From assembly GCA_030765055.1 (NCBI GenBank), contig CM060955.1:103836201-103900200 (forward strand): a stretch of DNA of 64,000 nt, given 5' to 3'. Below the pieces are notes generated by a model. It was not told where the DNA came from. It worked only from the letters and a program-made list of their open reading frames with translations, and did no database searches. The DNA is from Mantis religiosa. Its lineage: Eukaryota; Arthropoda; Insecta; Mantodea; Mantidae. The translations under genes and the position numbers were made by a program. Below, piece by piece: positions 32,738 to 44,621 of the stretch (its first letter is position 1; each line of letters opens with the position of its first letter).

Positions 32738-33505
32738 CGTCACATTCACTTCATCAGCTATTCAGCGATAGACTAGCCACACCTAGACCTGCCTTATGTG
32801 CATTCTGATTTGCAGCCATAGACACGCACAGACATATCGTTATCAGTTATGTTTTAGGCATCCGCCTAGTGAAATCACTGTACTGATTTGTAGTTCGAAT
32901 GGAATACTTCCTTACTATAATATGTACGGTGCTAGAGAAACTTAAAATAATCATTCTTGAGACAGATTTGCAATAATCATATTTGGTATAAGAGGCTATT
33001 ATCTTTGGTTAGGTTTTACGATAAATGAGGTTCATATGTTTGGGCTGGCAGTGCTGTCAGATACTGGTGCTATCTAAAGCTGTGTTAATAATACCAGCGC
33101 TACTTTGTGAGGGAGACTGGACGTCCTATGCCACGCAGTGAACCATGTTTAACCTGTCAGTTGACAGCAGCTTTTTTGGTCTTCACTGGGATACAAAACA
33201 AACCCGCTTGTTCGCCCACCTGCTCTGATATCGACATTGGGTTTAAAACACTGCAGGTCTGTGAGGAAAGAAATGGCAGGCTCAGCGGATATGTTCGTCA
33301 CCTCTACGCATTACGTTGGCAGCTTCAGACAAGGCGAAAAAAAATCTCTGAAAATATTGTCACTCTAAAATAAAACCCTTGTCCTTTATTTCTTTCTTAT
33401 GCCCACAGCAGCTTACCATCACATTGCGATATGATGTAAAGGAATGTAGTAATGCAACCAGCAGGTCTGTTGCTGATGTGATTCCTTTTTACCACCTTTA
33501 CTGCT
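32738..33505. other. No recognised feature
   Basis: An 88-codon frame at 33107-33373 lacks family resemblance. Confidence 0.4.
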
Positions 33506-33509
33506 GACC

Positions 33510-33690
33510 TATATCTAGTGAAATAGTTCCACAGTAATGAGTGAAACTCGCATTTTGGAAGTCCGAGTTCGGTTACCTTTCACTTTGATCTATGTTTTTG
33601 TGGTTTTTCTCTGGTCGTCAGTCGAACACTGGTGTGATTCCTGTTCTACCACGACTATCCTTTCTCTCATTTCCTTCAATTTAATCTAAA
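33510..33690 (+). mobile_element. tRNA-derived SINE, family S3 (diverged)
   Basis: CTCGCATTTTGGAAGTCCGA and GTTCGGTTACC (B-box) precede TTTTGTGGTTTTTCTCTGG and CGAACACTGGTGTGATTCC. It shares block order with 30125-30300. Confidence 0.5.
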
Positions 33691-35700
33691 TAAAAGTTGT
33701 AAGACCAGACAACGGAGTTCGGAATGTTTCATCTGGGCGTGCATTAGAAGGTAATACAAAATGAAATTTAAAGAATCGATTTAATGTTGCGTTTGCTCTC
33801 AGACGCGTGCCCCCTTGGGAGATCACCTAAGGTTAGGAGCTTGTGGGTGGATTTGGTCGTGTTGGATCTGGAAATATTAGGGACCCCATTCATCCTTGTT
33901 TTTTTAATGTGATGTCCTTGGGGTGTTTCCCTTATCCCTTCACGATTTACGGTAGGCGCACGAGGGGACGGATGACTCATTGTATTGCTTTGCATATTTA
34001 CCCCTTTCCATAGTAGTTGGAAAAGATATTGCATTTCACCAAAGTATTGTGCAATTTCGTCCACTTACCCTCAAATAATTCCAAACGGGATTGACACCAT
34101 TACGTCTATTACTCAGGAAATACCCTGGAAAATGACGTCATCTGACAAGTGGAATCATCCTAAGCACTAGCATTGGCACTACTCTAGCGCTCCTGGCGGC
34201 GAAACAAAAAGAAACCCCGAGGCGAGGGAAACCAGTCAGTTCTGGAAAGAACAGCAAGAGACCTGCAACTCGTCTAAACCGGCGACAGAGCGGTAGAACT
34301 GCTGTGTTAGGCTTAAATAATCTTTCGGCCTATTCAAAATTCTTCATTCCAGACTATCGGTGAGTATTAAACCAATATTATTATAAAGTAACTTTAGCTC
34401 AGAAGCTCACAACGGGAGAAAGTGCAGTAGTAAATTCTAAATATAAATTTTGATCAAATGGGAAATGTATAGAAAAGGTGAATGTTTGGAACTAAAAGAA
34501 ACATGTGTTGGTTATGTAATAATTTTAGGTTTTCTGTGCTTAAAAGAATCACTTAAGGAAAAATATCCTGCCCCTATCTCTCTCCCTCTTTTCCTCCCTC
34601 TCTCCCTCTTTCCCTCCCTCTCTCCCTCTCTCTCTCTTTATGTGTATATGACTATAACTTAAAATCCAAACTACATATTAAGTTTAGTAATTTCCTAAGG
34701 TGCTGCATAAAAGTTTTCGAAATCCTCCTACTCCACACAATCCTTTCAGTACTTTTCGTTGTTTTGATTATGTTAAAATATTTCTAATACTTTTGATTTT
34801 AACATTATATGCATAAGATATTTATATGAAAAACTAAATATATCTGGAAACTTCTGCAAGGTTGTGAACTCACCATTATTCTGAATTATTTTTATCAGTG
34901 GCGAATCATAGGTCACATAAGAACACTACAAGAAAAAATATTTGTAAATTTCATTAAAATGCTCAATTATATGAATATCATATGATATTAATCTTTAATA
35001 AATATTTGCCACTGCTGTTTTGAATTTTCTAATATGTTTAGCTTTTATGATTAAGTAGTTAAACGCGACATTTTATTCTGCGGGTAGGAATGGCTGTGAA
35101 GACGGCTAAGCGAGTTGTGCAATTCTGCAGTCAGAATAAACTAGCTTTGCATATGCGTGACGTACGCTTATTCTTTAAAGGGCCGTCCATATTTACAAAC
35201 AAATCGTAGATTATAAATTAGGTGCTTTTTAGTTACCTTGTTATTGTGATTCCCTGTGATGTTCACTTGTTTACTTTTAGCAACAGTGTTGACAAAATGA
35301 TTTATGCAAAACATTAAACTTAAATAAGACTATGAAAATAATTCGAATACTAACCTTAAAGAATGCTATTATTATGTTTCAAAAGGGAAGGTGTTTGTCC
35401 TTGAGCGCTACTAGGTGAGCAACCAATCGGAGTACTGCAGTGTTGTCGTATTGCATTCCCGCTAAATGGTGTGTGAGGAGCACCAACCTACTCAATCTGT
35501 ATGAAATACTATTCGCGATAACACAAAAATTCAGATTTTGCCAAAACTGATCCATGTGGAAGATAGAGAGTAATGTATCTAACATAACCATGAAAAACCC
35601 ATATTTTTGGCTCAAATAGTTTTCCTAATACAAATAAATAAAACACTATTACCTGTATTATAACAATAAATCGCGACGAAAGCTATGTATGAATATCATT
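33691..35700. other. No recognised gene; (CT)-rich tract 34579-34637
   Basis: Around 34160-34360 the sequence is less AT-rich and ends CAGACTATCGGTGAGTATT, which resembles a splice donor, but there is no supported coding exon. The rest is anonymous. Confidence 0.35.
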
Positions 35701-35703
35701 ATT

Positions 35704-36035
35704 GGTTGGCACATATGCGTGTACCTACGTATATTTGTAATTACTCAGAACTGAAACGTAAATGTTTGACATGACGTGATAAAAGAATTACTTTAAATAA
35801 CCCAATTCGAGCGTGAGGATTTCCTTCTGCCCTGGCAGAACGTGTCTGGTCACATTATATCTTTGTTTATGAATGGTTCGTGATCTCTATTTACTCTAGA
35901 GATTTCAAAGTGGTTGGTGTGTATGTGTGTATATGTACATATACTTTTAATTACTCAGAACTGAAATTTAAACTATTGACATGACGGGATTAAAGAATAA
36001 CTGTGAGTAAGCCGAGGTGTTAAATTCGAGAAAGA
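35704..36035 (+). repeat. Direct repeat pair, about 208 bp spacing
   Basis: 35704-35815 and 35912-36035 share AATTACTCAGAACTGAAA, TTGACATGACGKGATWAAAG and AATTCGAG in order. It lies just upstream of the DDE transposase remnant and may be part of the same element. Confidence 0.6.
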
Positions 36036-36156
36036 GCTGTATGCTTATATATATGAATGAATGTTGGATAATAAGTATTTATTTACTCTGAAGAGTACAG
36101 ATCAATATCATTCAGTTGTTCTTTACACAACAGTAGAACAACAGTTAAATAGTGCA

Positions 36157-36722
36157 ATGGCTTCTTGCGGTGAATTTAGTGGCGAGTCAAAAAGGCTGGT
36201 ATTGCGACATCAAGTTCAAAGTGTTATTTTTAAGGTGTACACGTTCTTCAAAATATTTTCGCAAACAAACTAAAAATGAGTTATTGCAAAGAGTACTTCC
36301 GTTTAAACACACGGAAAAAGTGTATCAACTGTATCAACTTGCAGTTGAAATGCGACACAAGTTAATACGCCTCCTACCTTACCTACCGCTGCCAATATAA
36401 TCCAATTGAGTTGGCGTGGCCTCAAATAAAAAGGGGGATTGCAAACAGAAATAACTCTTTTAAACTGACGGACGTTAAACGACTTGTTCACGAAGAAATT
36501 GACAAGGTAACACAACAGGACTGGGAAAACTGCGTGAGGCATACAGAAAACCTTCAAGAAGACGATTTTAAGAAATATATAGCACGTGACGAGATTTTGG
36601 AACCTATAATCATAAATTTGAAAGACTCAGACGATGAAGACAGTGACAATGACGAATTGTATCTTAACGGAAGTGACATTGACAGGGATATGGATGAGCC
36701 ACTGGCAGTTCCATTGGATTAG
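36157..36722 (+). pseudogene. DDE transposase with internal deletion
   Basis: An N-terminal frame starts at ATG 36157 (MASCGEFSGESKRLVLRHQV), typical of a family of insect DDE-type transposase-like proteins, and stops after about 38 residues. The C-terminal piece resumes near 36390 as CQYNPIELAWPQIKRG, where the Glu of N-P-I-E-L is the third catalytic residue. About 100 codons follow, ending in an acidic tail (DSDDEDSDNDEL). The central catalytic core with the first two Asp residues is missing between the two parts. The TIRs were not found. Confidence 0.65.
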
Positions 36723-36752
36723 AAAAACAGGTAATTCATAAACTATAATTAC

Positions 36753-37040
36753 AGTTATAGTATTTTAAAATGCACATAATTTGCGAAAATAGTTTTTCCA
36801 GTTTTGATTTTGGCAACTGCATCAATGTAAAAGTTTGTAAAATATAATTTGCTCACTCCTGCGTCTGCGCCAAGCAGACCTGCGTGTTGTATGAGTATGC
36901 GAGAGAGAGGGAAATATAAAAGGAGTGGAGTAACAAGCTGGCAACGCTGAGTGTGATACGGCATCTGATTAGCTGGACTCCAGAACTGTTCCCATTTGAA
37001 ACACATAATAGCTTGTAATTTGTAGTATTTGCTATTGTTT
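36753..37040 (+). repeat. Dispersed repeat D, copy 1
   Basis: Similar to 50112-50365 in the same orientation: shared GAGAGAGGGAAATAT, AAAGGAGTGG/AAAAGAGTGG, GGCAACGCTGA and CGCATCTGATTMGCT. It follows the DDE remnant, so it may be its 3' flank or an unrelated element. Confidence 0.6.
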
Positions 37041-37399
37041 GTTGGTCTGGTCTCTGAGGCGTAGCTTGACACTGGAGTAATTTGCTCACAATGTTGAAGA
37101 TATCCATATTTTATGTTTACCTTCATTATACCAGGTTAGTCACCTGCCCCTATTTATTTTTGAATTTATCCAACGTGCTAAGGGACATATGCTACTTACG
37201 CGCTTCTTGAATGATTTCGAATGGATGATTTGCAGAACTGTTTACACAGAAAGCAGTCACTATGCATGTCGATTCCAAAAACAACATACCCACACAGAGA
37301 GGATGCAGTAGTAATTTTAGATGACTTTACAAACTTTACATGACTTTACAAACATGCACACACACCTTTAAATACTTCCCTGATGATTGGTGACGATCA
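37041..37399. other. No recognised feature
   Basis: Anonymous; nothing seen. Confidence 0.4.
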
Positions 37400-38455
37400 T
37401 GAATGATTTTAAGGGCGCTCATCTACAAGGTTATTAGCGTCCTTAAAGTGCTGAAAAGGATAAAAACGAGGTAAAGTGCTAAAAGATGATCATTTAGATA
37501 AAACGATATAAAACAACCGCACAACAGTACCTCACACATTAAAAGAAAACTTAAAACCGGTATGAGGTTAAAATGACTAAAAGACCCAAAAGGTTTGGAC
37601 CTATATTCTGAAATTTAAAGATAAAAGGAAAGCTAAAACCTTGGTCACCGCTGTCTCGTCATCCACCAGTACCTCTGCCAAGCTGTCCGGCAGCTGGAGA
37701 GACCGGCGGAGACGTGCGAATCTAAAAAAGTCTAAAACTACGTGTCGGACCGCCAGGTAGGAACCGCACAGGGGGCAAACCGGTTTGCGGTCCGGTTTAA
37801 TAAAAAAATTGTGACTTATATAGGAGTGACCAATACGTAAACGAGCTAAAACAACTTCCTCCCACCGGGATGCACGAGAGGAAGTGGCCCAAGGAATCGG
37901 AAGCTCCTTTACCTCTCTAAGTTTGTTGCTGCGACAGAGTAACCACTCACCGTGCCAGCACGAGAGTACCGCTCTCCGTACAAGCCAAAGATCTTCCGAG
38001 AGCACGACAGAGATGTTTGCACTGGGCCGTGTGGTAGCCGTTTTAGCTGTCGAATCTGCCGTTTCATTTCCCCGCAAGCCCGCGTAACCAGGAACCCAGG
38101 CACATACCACGCAGACCCCCGAGGCGTGTATAACGCGGAGGGCGTCCTGGATAAGTTGTACAAGGGGGTGTTGGTTGTACAGGTCACGAAGGCTCTGAAG
38201 TGCGCTAAGGGAATCGCTGAGTATAAGGCAATTGCCCAACATTCGGCGGCGAATATATAAAAGGGCTCGATGTATGGCGTGGAGTTCTGCAGTGTAGATG
38301 AAAGTGCTGCCATGGAGACCGAATGTAAAGGGTTGGGTCCCATGGACATAGGCACATCCCACACCAGCAGGGCTTTTTGAACCGTCAGTATAAATTAAAA
38401 TACGGTCTACACTACCCTGAAGGAATAACTTATCACATGCATCAGTTGACAATAA
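37400..38455 (-). mobile_element. Jockey/I-type LINE, 5'-truncated
   Basis: An RNase H coding tail is followed (to lower coordinates) by a short 3' UTR with GATGAGCGCCCTTAAAATC near 37420, a form seen at the ends of insect LINEs. There is nothing of the RT or endonuclease upstream, so it was 5'-truncated at about 38455. Confidence 0.7.
37601..38452 (-). pseudogene. LINE polyprotein C-terminus: RNase H plus zinc knuckle
   Basis: At 283 codons this is the longest open frame in the window. RNase H runs from about residue 15 to 145. All four acidic residues are visible: D in ILIYTDGSKS, E in YTAELHAI, D in LILSDSLSAL and D in GNETADSTAK. The usual His in W-V-P-G-H-A-G is Tyr (WVPGYAGLRG). The later knuckle CPLCGSYLAVRHVVLDFF has lost its last Cys (C-x2-C-x7-H-x4-F). 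It has no RT and no start of its own. The open frame suggests a relatively recent copy, but it is a fragment and not a host gene. Confidence 0.88.
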
Positions 38456-39845
38456 CAGTGGAACACAATCTATACAGTAGGACCAATTGGATTTAAATCT
38501 TCAGCCAACTCGTGTTTTCGTTGTACAGCCATTTAAAAAAAAAATACCAAGGTTTAGGTAGATTGTTTTCGCTTCTGTTAGAAATTACGGCAGTTTTATC
38601 TCATACAGTAAATTACATTACGGATGCAGTTGTTTATTTGTGTTCAAATTTCCAAAACGAGCTCAAAACGCTGTAAGAAGCTGAAAAAAACACGTAAAGA
38701 TTCGAAGTGGAGGTCTGAGGTCTGTGGTTACGTATTTTTACACATTAGACTATAAACTGCGGGTTGCATAGATAAGAATAAAAAGGGGCAGCTAACTCAC
38801 CTAGTATACTGACAGCACATTTTCACAATAATTAACTTTACGCTTCTGACCTTGTTATACGCTACAGTAAACTATTTACTATTAAAAGCTTTTAACAAAA
38901 TTTTAATATCTTTCCGCTATTTATATCTCTTAAGCTCCGCAAGTTCCATAAATACCACCAATCATTTATCAAATGTCCCACCATTACATCAACAATACAA
39001 GTATCTTAGATTGTGAACTTCATCTTATAAAGTCTATCCTTAAAAGTACTTCCTTTACCTAATGACTGTCCAAAAAAATTATACATGTGTATAAAGACCT
39101 TCTGCGAATTCCAAATGCGAGCTTTTCTAGCAGTATTTTCAAAGAGTGCGTAGTAAAACAGGTTTTTATTTGAAAAAGAACCCCCGACGACGTCGAAACT
39201 AATGAAATAAAGACCGCACAGTGGACTAAAAGCTTTGGTTTCAAACGCCTCGAGCTCCGAGTACATAAATCGCCAGTTTATATCTTTTGATTCATGACGC
39301 AGATCAAGTGCACCTGTGGATCTGCGGGGATACGCAAGTCTCCGCCCTTACCCCACCAAGATAGACTGAATTATTCACCTGGCTTTCATTTCTCTTCCCA
39401 ACTGCCATCCTCTGGGGCATGCGTTAATTAAATATTAGTTGCGTGTACACGCACACTGGTGCTTTAAAGTGTAATTGTTCGCTCCACTAGTACAGGAACA
39501 ACGGAAAACAACATGTGTTTGTGCGTTCGGGCCATCAATGAAAAATGACTAACACAATTGGGCGTCATTACCTCACCACCCGATTTTTTGTTGTTGTTGT
39601 GCCCCTCGAGCTGGCCTTGCGGCCAATAAAATATCAGAATCAGAACAGAACAAATGAACCAAGGTCGCTGTTACAATGTGACCGATTAAACTGCTCTTGT
39701 TTATGTGCTCTCCCTTTTTGGTTACTTCGCAAACAAAAACAGTCGCTGCTGAACGCTCCATTAGTTTTAGTTTCAGGTCAGTATTAAGCAAAGCCAAGCT
39801 CACTGTTTGATTTACTCGGACGGAGTTAGTGAATGAGGCTTCAGA
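38456..39845. other. No gene; possible LINE 3' tail at 39590-39655
   Basis: CTCGAGCTGGCCTTGCGGCC then AATAAAATATCAGAATCAG looks like the 3' end of an insect LINE or SINE with a short tandem tail. GGGGCAGCTAACTCACCTAG near 38787 resembles one end of the 5966-6209 foldback. Otherwise anonymous. Confidence 0.35.
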
Positions 39846-39849
39846 AGTA

Positions 39850-40250
39850 TGAGGGCTGTTCAATAAAGAATGATCATAACTTTTTGCAGTTATAACTTTC
39901 GCATTAAAATTCAAACTTATTATATTCTGTTAGCTTAATGTGAAACAAACACGCCGTAGTAGTTTCATTGTTGGTACTCTTGGTTCCCGCCTGTGAGAAC
40001 CAGGCAAATTCAGATATGTTCAGTATCACCTACCGCTGCAATGAAGGAAACGCGCGAGGAACAATATGCGGCTTCGAAATTCTGCTTTCGTCTCAACAAA
40101 TCTTCAGTTGAGGCCTATACAATGTTACAGGAGGCATATGGAGAGTCTGTTCTTCCCTACAGCTCAGCTCGAAGATGGTTTAAAATGCTTAAAGAGGGGA
40201 GACAATCAATTTCAAAGGAAGGTGGACCCGGTGTTCCAGTTACTGCTCTC
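39850..40250 (+). mobile_element. Mariner element, 5' half (copy D)
   Basis: The left TIR (GAGGGCTGTTCAATAAAGAA) is next to TA at 39848-39849. The 5' untranslated sequence matches A-C up to the ATG and then continues into the N-terminal coding region that those copies lack. The match to mariner ends near 40250; the right half and right TIR are absent. Confidence 0.8.
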
Positions 40251-40274
40251 AAATTCTTGGTACAACTCTCTTAA
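40041..40274 (+). pseudogene. Mariner transposase N-terminal HTH fragment (copy D)
   Basis: The ATG at 40041 opens MKETREEQYAASKFCFRLNK and continues AYTMLQEAYGESVLPYSSAR, RWFKMLKEGRQSISKEGGPG. This matches the paired-like helix-turn-helix start of mariner transposases (K-F-C-F-x-L-x-K...W-x-x-x-F-K-E-G-R). About 70 residues are recognisable before unrelated sequence. It shows where the true start codon of this family lies and therefore what copies A-C have lost. Confidence 0.8.
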
Positions 40275-40659
40275 TATTTTAACATATTCTTGCAAGTCCA
40301 TGACCTGAAGAAACTGCTGAACTGTTGAGAGCTTTGGTAAAGGTAGCAAGTTCTTTGAAGTTCTTTTCCGCCTTTCCTATACGGACAGTTTCATTTTGAA
40401 TGTTCTGATACTATCACTTTCCAAGAAATGAAACACTCTTCCCAGTAAGGCATAAATGTAGGAGTAGATGTCGTACGTGTTACATTACGTACTCCAACCG
40501 ACATTATGTTTACGAAAAAACCAGCAAGGAACGAGACGACACTGCTGTCCAATTCCACGTCTTGTCACAAACTGATGTCGCACGTGGCAGTGCACTGTGC
40601 TACGTTATTTGCTCTAGCACAAAATCGATCCACTTGGTGACCGCTGGTGTAATGTAATC

Positions 40660-40763
40660 TGCCAATTGTGTATTATATTCTCCCAAAGTTTTACGTGTGT
40701 CCTATACTTGATTCAAAAGTAATGGCATATTGAAATGGTTCAGGTTTAAATGGATCACACTAT
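40660..40763 (+). mobile_element. Second end of the 151-1132 DDE element family
   Basis: TTGTGTATTATATTCTCCCA, AAGTTTTACGTGTGTCCTAT and TGGTTCAGGTTTAAATGGAT lead to CACACTATA, colinear with the minus strand of 149-255. Only one end is found; what lies between 40250 and 40660 is not recognisable, so the element is a deletion derivative or a fragment. Confidence 0.65.
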
Positions 40764-43142
40764 ACTGTAGTCTTGGAATGCCTGAAACACAATGAAAGTT
40801 TTGATATAAATTTTGATATAAAGTTTAAGTTTTCTCATGATCTACAGTATAGGTTTCTTTAAATTGCCAGGGTCTGTTTAAAAACTATAAATGGTCTAAT
40901 TGATTTACTTATATTTTACAACTTATAAATCATTAAATAAAGGTGTAACAAAATATACGTGTTCAGAAAAAAAATTGGTAACAAACAATGAGTAACATAA
41001 TTAGTGCTTTAAATGCAGCCAAAGTCTTTTTAAGTATCTTATAAGCATTTCACTCATTTCACTTTTCTGAAGAAAAGAAAATTTTATAAGCAGTAGTTTA
41101 ACACTGGTAATATGGGAATTCTAGGTTACCAGATGTTGGAACTGCCTAAGGTCAGTTTTCGAAAATCTGCTTGGATAACCATGAATTTATTTGCACGACT
41201 AGATAATCCTTACGGTCGCATTCCCCCGATTACCGCACAGCTTCTGTTTTCCCAGTTGTTGAAGTTTGCTGCCTCGGAAATTCCTTCCATCTTGGTTAGC
41301 AAGTATTTCTATTTCATTAAACTTTCTAAGAGCAAAAGATAAGTCGCCTATAGAATGAATTTGCGGTGCCACGGGAAAATTAAACTAGTTTAGCTTATTT
41401 TAGTCATCCACATTAAACCAAATTTTTTCCTCCCAAAAGAGCATTTAAGTTTCTCGAGCCACGTTTCTAAAGATATATTTTAGATATATTTATTTTCTGT
41501 AGATATTCCGAACAAAAGAAAACGTTTCACTGAAGATGTAATGTTGGGATTGGTTTGGCATATGTGCACACAACTTGAACGGGTTCTGCTGTCAAGGTAT
41601 TAATAACTTTTAAAAAGTTCATTAAGCTCTCTCTCAGCTACACTAAAGCAATCTAATTGATATTTTCCTTTGACATCATTTATGTAGCAACGTAATGATA
41701 TGCGAAAAGAAACATCCTTTTTCAGACAATTGATTCCCTGTGGAGTCCAATCTCTCGTAGCGGCAGGACTTGTACATTGCAGCTGTTGCCAGAAATCCAC
41801 TCTAGGAGTCAGCCACATTACCAACTACGTCAATCACACAGAAATAACTGGTTTATACAACCGATGAAATTTTCCACAGAACACTCTAGAATATTCTAGC
41901 AGTGAGGAGGACAATAAGAGCGAGGATCTACTCCCATCAATCCTGGACCCGTAGGACCAGACCCGGGCCTCTCGGGTTATTTTACCAGTGAGGAGGACAG
42001 AAACTTCCAAGAGATTGTGGTAGCGCTTCTAATATACTCGCTGGAGGGTTTACTTCACTCCAGTTTTCTCCTCAATTGCTGGAACCAACGTTACGAAAAT
42101 GTTGTTACAACAAGATAATATGAGATGCAGGGTCGGCCGGTTAGGCATTGTATTGGCGGTGCCATAGTGAATTAATTAATTAATTAATGAACGAATGAAT
42201 GAATTAAAATAAATAAGTAAGGTTTGTTAAATATAAATATGTGTACCAATTTCAAACGATTTAGGTAATCTTATCAATAATCCATTATATTTTATAATAT
42301 ATTGTGCCAAACAGGACGTACAGGGAAACGAAATAGATATTTATTAAAACCGTACTCTTGTTACGCACAGATGTAACGAGCACAGTAAAGGTTTGATAAT
42401 ACAATTCATGGAGAATGTGATACGGAAGCGTTCATGTACGATTTCGCGACAGAGAGACAGTATCTTGGTTTACTGCCCTCTAGCGGATAAAGAATAAGCT
42501 ATGCGCCAGAGAAATCTCGGCACTACCTGCCCCCATAAGAAGCCGTGTATAAGCAGACATCCTAGCCCTTAACACAGGCGCTTATGAGCGTAGACGGTGC
42601 CGTTCTGGAATCGGCACCAACTCAGGACAGAGCGTTTGCGTTTTACGCGCCTATTCACACGAGGGAGAAGATACTCAGAAACAATCTTTTTTGCGCAATT
42701 CCTATACACTTCTCTTTCTTTCGTTTTCATACAGATGGTGTCATGGCACAGCAGCACTACCTCAGAAGCCCCTGATGTGATGCTTTTCCTTTTGATCTCT
42801 GTATCGCTCCCAAATATTTAAGCATAGGTATTATACAGATATAAAGAGTTGTGAAGACACTTCTTAATTTTAAGATAAAAAAGATTACACGAATGTTATT
42901 CAACTTTCCAGTTTTCTTCAATTCCTAGAAAACACATTTAAGATGGGGACAGGTTTTGTACTAAACTCTGGCCGCAAGAAGAAAAAGAATTTCAGCTATT
43001 TAATATTTTTCCACTAGGCACACCAATTTTAAATCCACAATTGCTGAAGGTATCCTCGAAAATTAAAGCGGAAGGGGTAAATTGTAATTCAAGGAGAATT
43101 TTAAAATGAAAAAATGACAAAAAATGAAGTATTTAAAATTCA
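40764..43142. other. No recognised gene; ATTA/AATG tract 42169-42215
   Basis: Anonymous; an imperfect short duplication (CAGTGAGGAGGACA) lies at about 41901 and 41987. Confidence 0.45.
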
Positions 43143-43154
43143 GCGCTCTGGTTT

Positions 43155-43414
43155 ATTTTCAATTTTTATTATTTTTTGTCCTTAATTTTACGTCCTCTAA
43201 CGTTAAATCATATCGGAGGATGAATGGAATGCCTGAAATGAAACTAAAAATGAGCCCAGGGCCCATAGAGCCTACAGTTACCCAACATTCGACTTTCTGG
43301 ATAAGGGAAAACCCCGGGAAAACCTTATCCAGTTAACTCACCCTGACCGAGATTCGAACTCAGGATCTCTTGAACGTGAGGCAGACACTCTACCACCACG
43401 CTACCGAGGCGGGC
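43155..43414 (-). mobile_element. SINE S1 copy (minus) with TSD
   Basis: Full S1 on the minus strand from GCCCGCCTCGGTAGCGTGG to GTTAGAGGACGTAAAATTA, plus an A-rich tail. The duplication GCGCTCTG lies at 43143-43150 and 43415-43422, extended by TTT on each side. Confidence 0.88.
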
Positions 43415-43544
43415 GCGCTCTGTTTTGCCTAAATGGTACAGGAGCAATTAGATACCCATTGATTTTCAAATTGTTGATTTATAATCAAAGCACAATTTGT
43501 ATAATGACCGGATATTAAGAGAGGCTAAGATTGGAACATATAAA

Positions 43545-44215
43545 ACCAAGAAAAAGATTTTTTCACTTTGTTACAGGACATGGTCCATATAATATATATT
43601 TAAAAAGAATAGGGAAGAAGAACTCAGATTTATGTGAGCAATGTAACTACTTAGATTCGCCCGAACATGTTATTTTTTAGTGTAATAGATATAGTGAAAT
43701 AGATATAGTGAAATAGTAGAAGATGGTCGAAGGAAACTTCAAGGAAAATGTTTATGGAACATCTTAAGAAATGCAGAATATAATGCACATTTAGAAAATG
43801 TCTCAGATAATATCTGTTAAGGCGGTAGAAGAATATATGACCCGCGACAAAATACTTCAAGATAAAAATTTAGGAACATTTCAATCTACGAGAAAAGAGT
43901 ATTACTTAAGAGATCGTCAGAGGGAAATAAGACCAAGAGAAACTGAAGATGCAGATTACCAAACTTGAAGACTTAATTTAAGACGCAGAACCGATAAATA
44001 TAAGACGCCAATTATGGATATCAGAAAGAAGAGCAGACACCTTAGTAAGAAAATCCCAGGAGAGAGAGGAGATATATGGAGAGTATCAGAGCGGACAGAT
44101 ACAACTGATTATGCAGAAGCTCAAAGATGACAACCAGGATGTCTGGAACTGACGAACCAGCTTCATCTACTGATGCCAGTCCCTATAGGAGATGCACACC
44201 AGTTGCAGAAGAGGA
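43545..44215 (+). pseudogene. Non-LTR retrotransposon 3' fragment (family F), copy 2
   Basis: Plus-strand readings HFVTGHGPYNIYLKRIGKKN and LCEQCNYLDSPEHVIF then CNRYSE (zinc knuckle C-x2-C...H...C, broken by a stop), later RTDKYKTPIMDIRKKSRHLS, and a terminal MSGTDEPASSTDASPYRRCT ending EEEIL-stop. Order and sequence match copy 1 at 16716-17198, in the opposite orientation. Several frameshifts; no RT domain present. Confidence 0.7.
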
Positions 44216-44617
44216 AATTTTATAATTGTAGGAAACAGCCCTTCGTTACTTTTTATAACAATTAAGCTGTAGCAGAAATGCAGATTTGATTTATATTGTT
44301 GGTATAGAAGTAAAGTAGAAGAAAGACTGTTTTAGATAGATTAGATGAACAGATTTGTAAGGTTACTGGAATACAGTATTCTGTAGGTTTAGTTAGTTCG
44401 TTAAGGTCGGAAGTAGATTACTTCTACAATTTATAAATTGTTTTGTGTAATTTGATTTAGAAGTTAATAAATTAAAAATGAAGTTTGCATAATAAGGTCT
44501 GGTATAGATTCCAGAAACCGTGCTGCTATTAGATGTGCAGATTTTTTTTATAATGAAGATGCTTTAAAGCGCTTATATATGCTTATAAGTATAAGAAAAA
44601 TATCAAAACCCTTTATG
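44216..44617. other. No recognised feature
   Basis: Probably the 3' UTR of the preceding LINE in part; nothing specific seen. Confidence 0.4.
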
Positions 44618-44621
44618 ATAT

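Noticed and set aside
37884..38364. Frames of 67-151 codons overlapping the RNase H frame
   Set aside because: Shadows of the real LINE coding frame on the minus strand.
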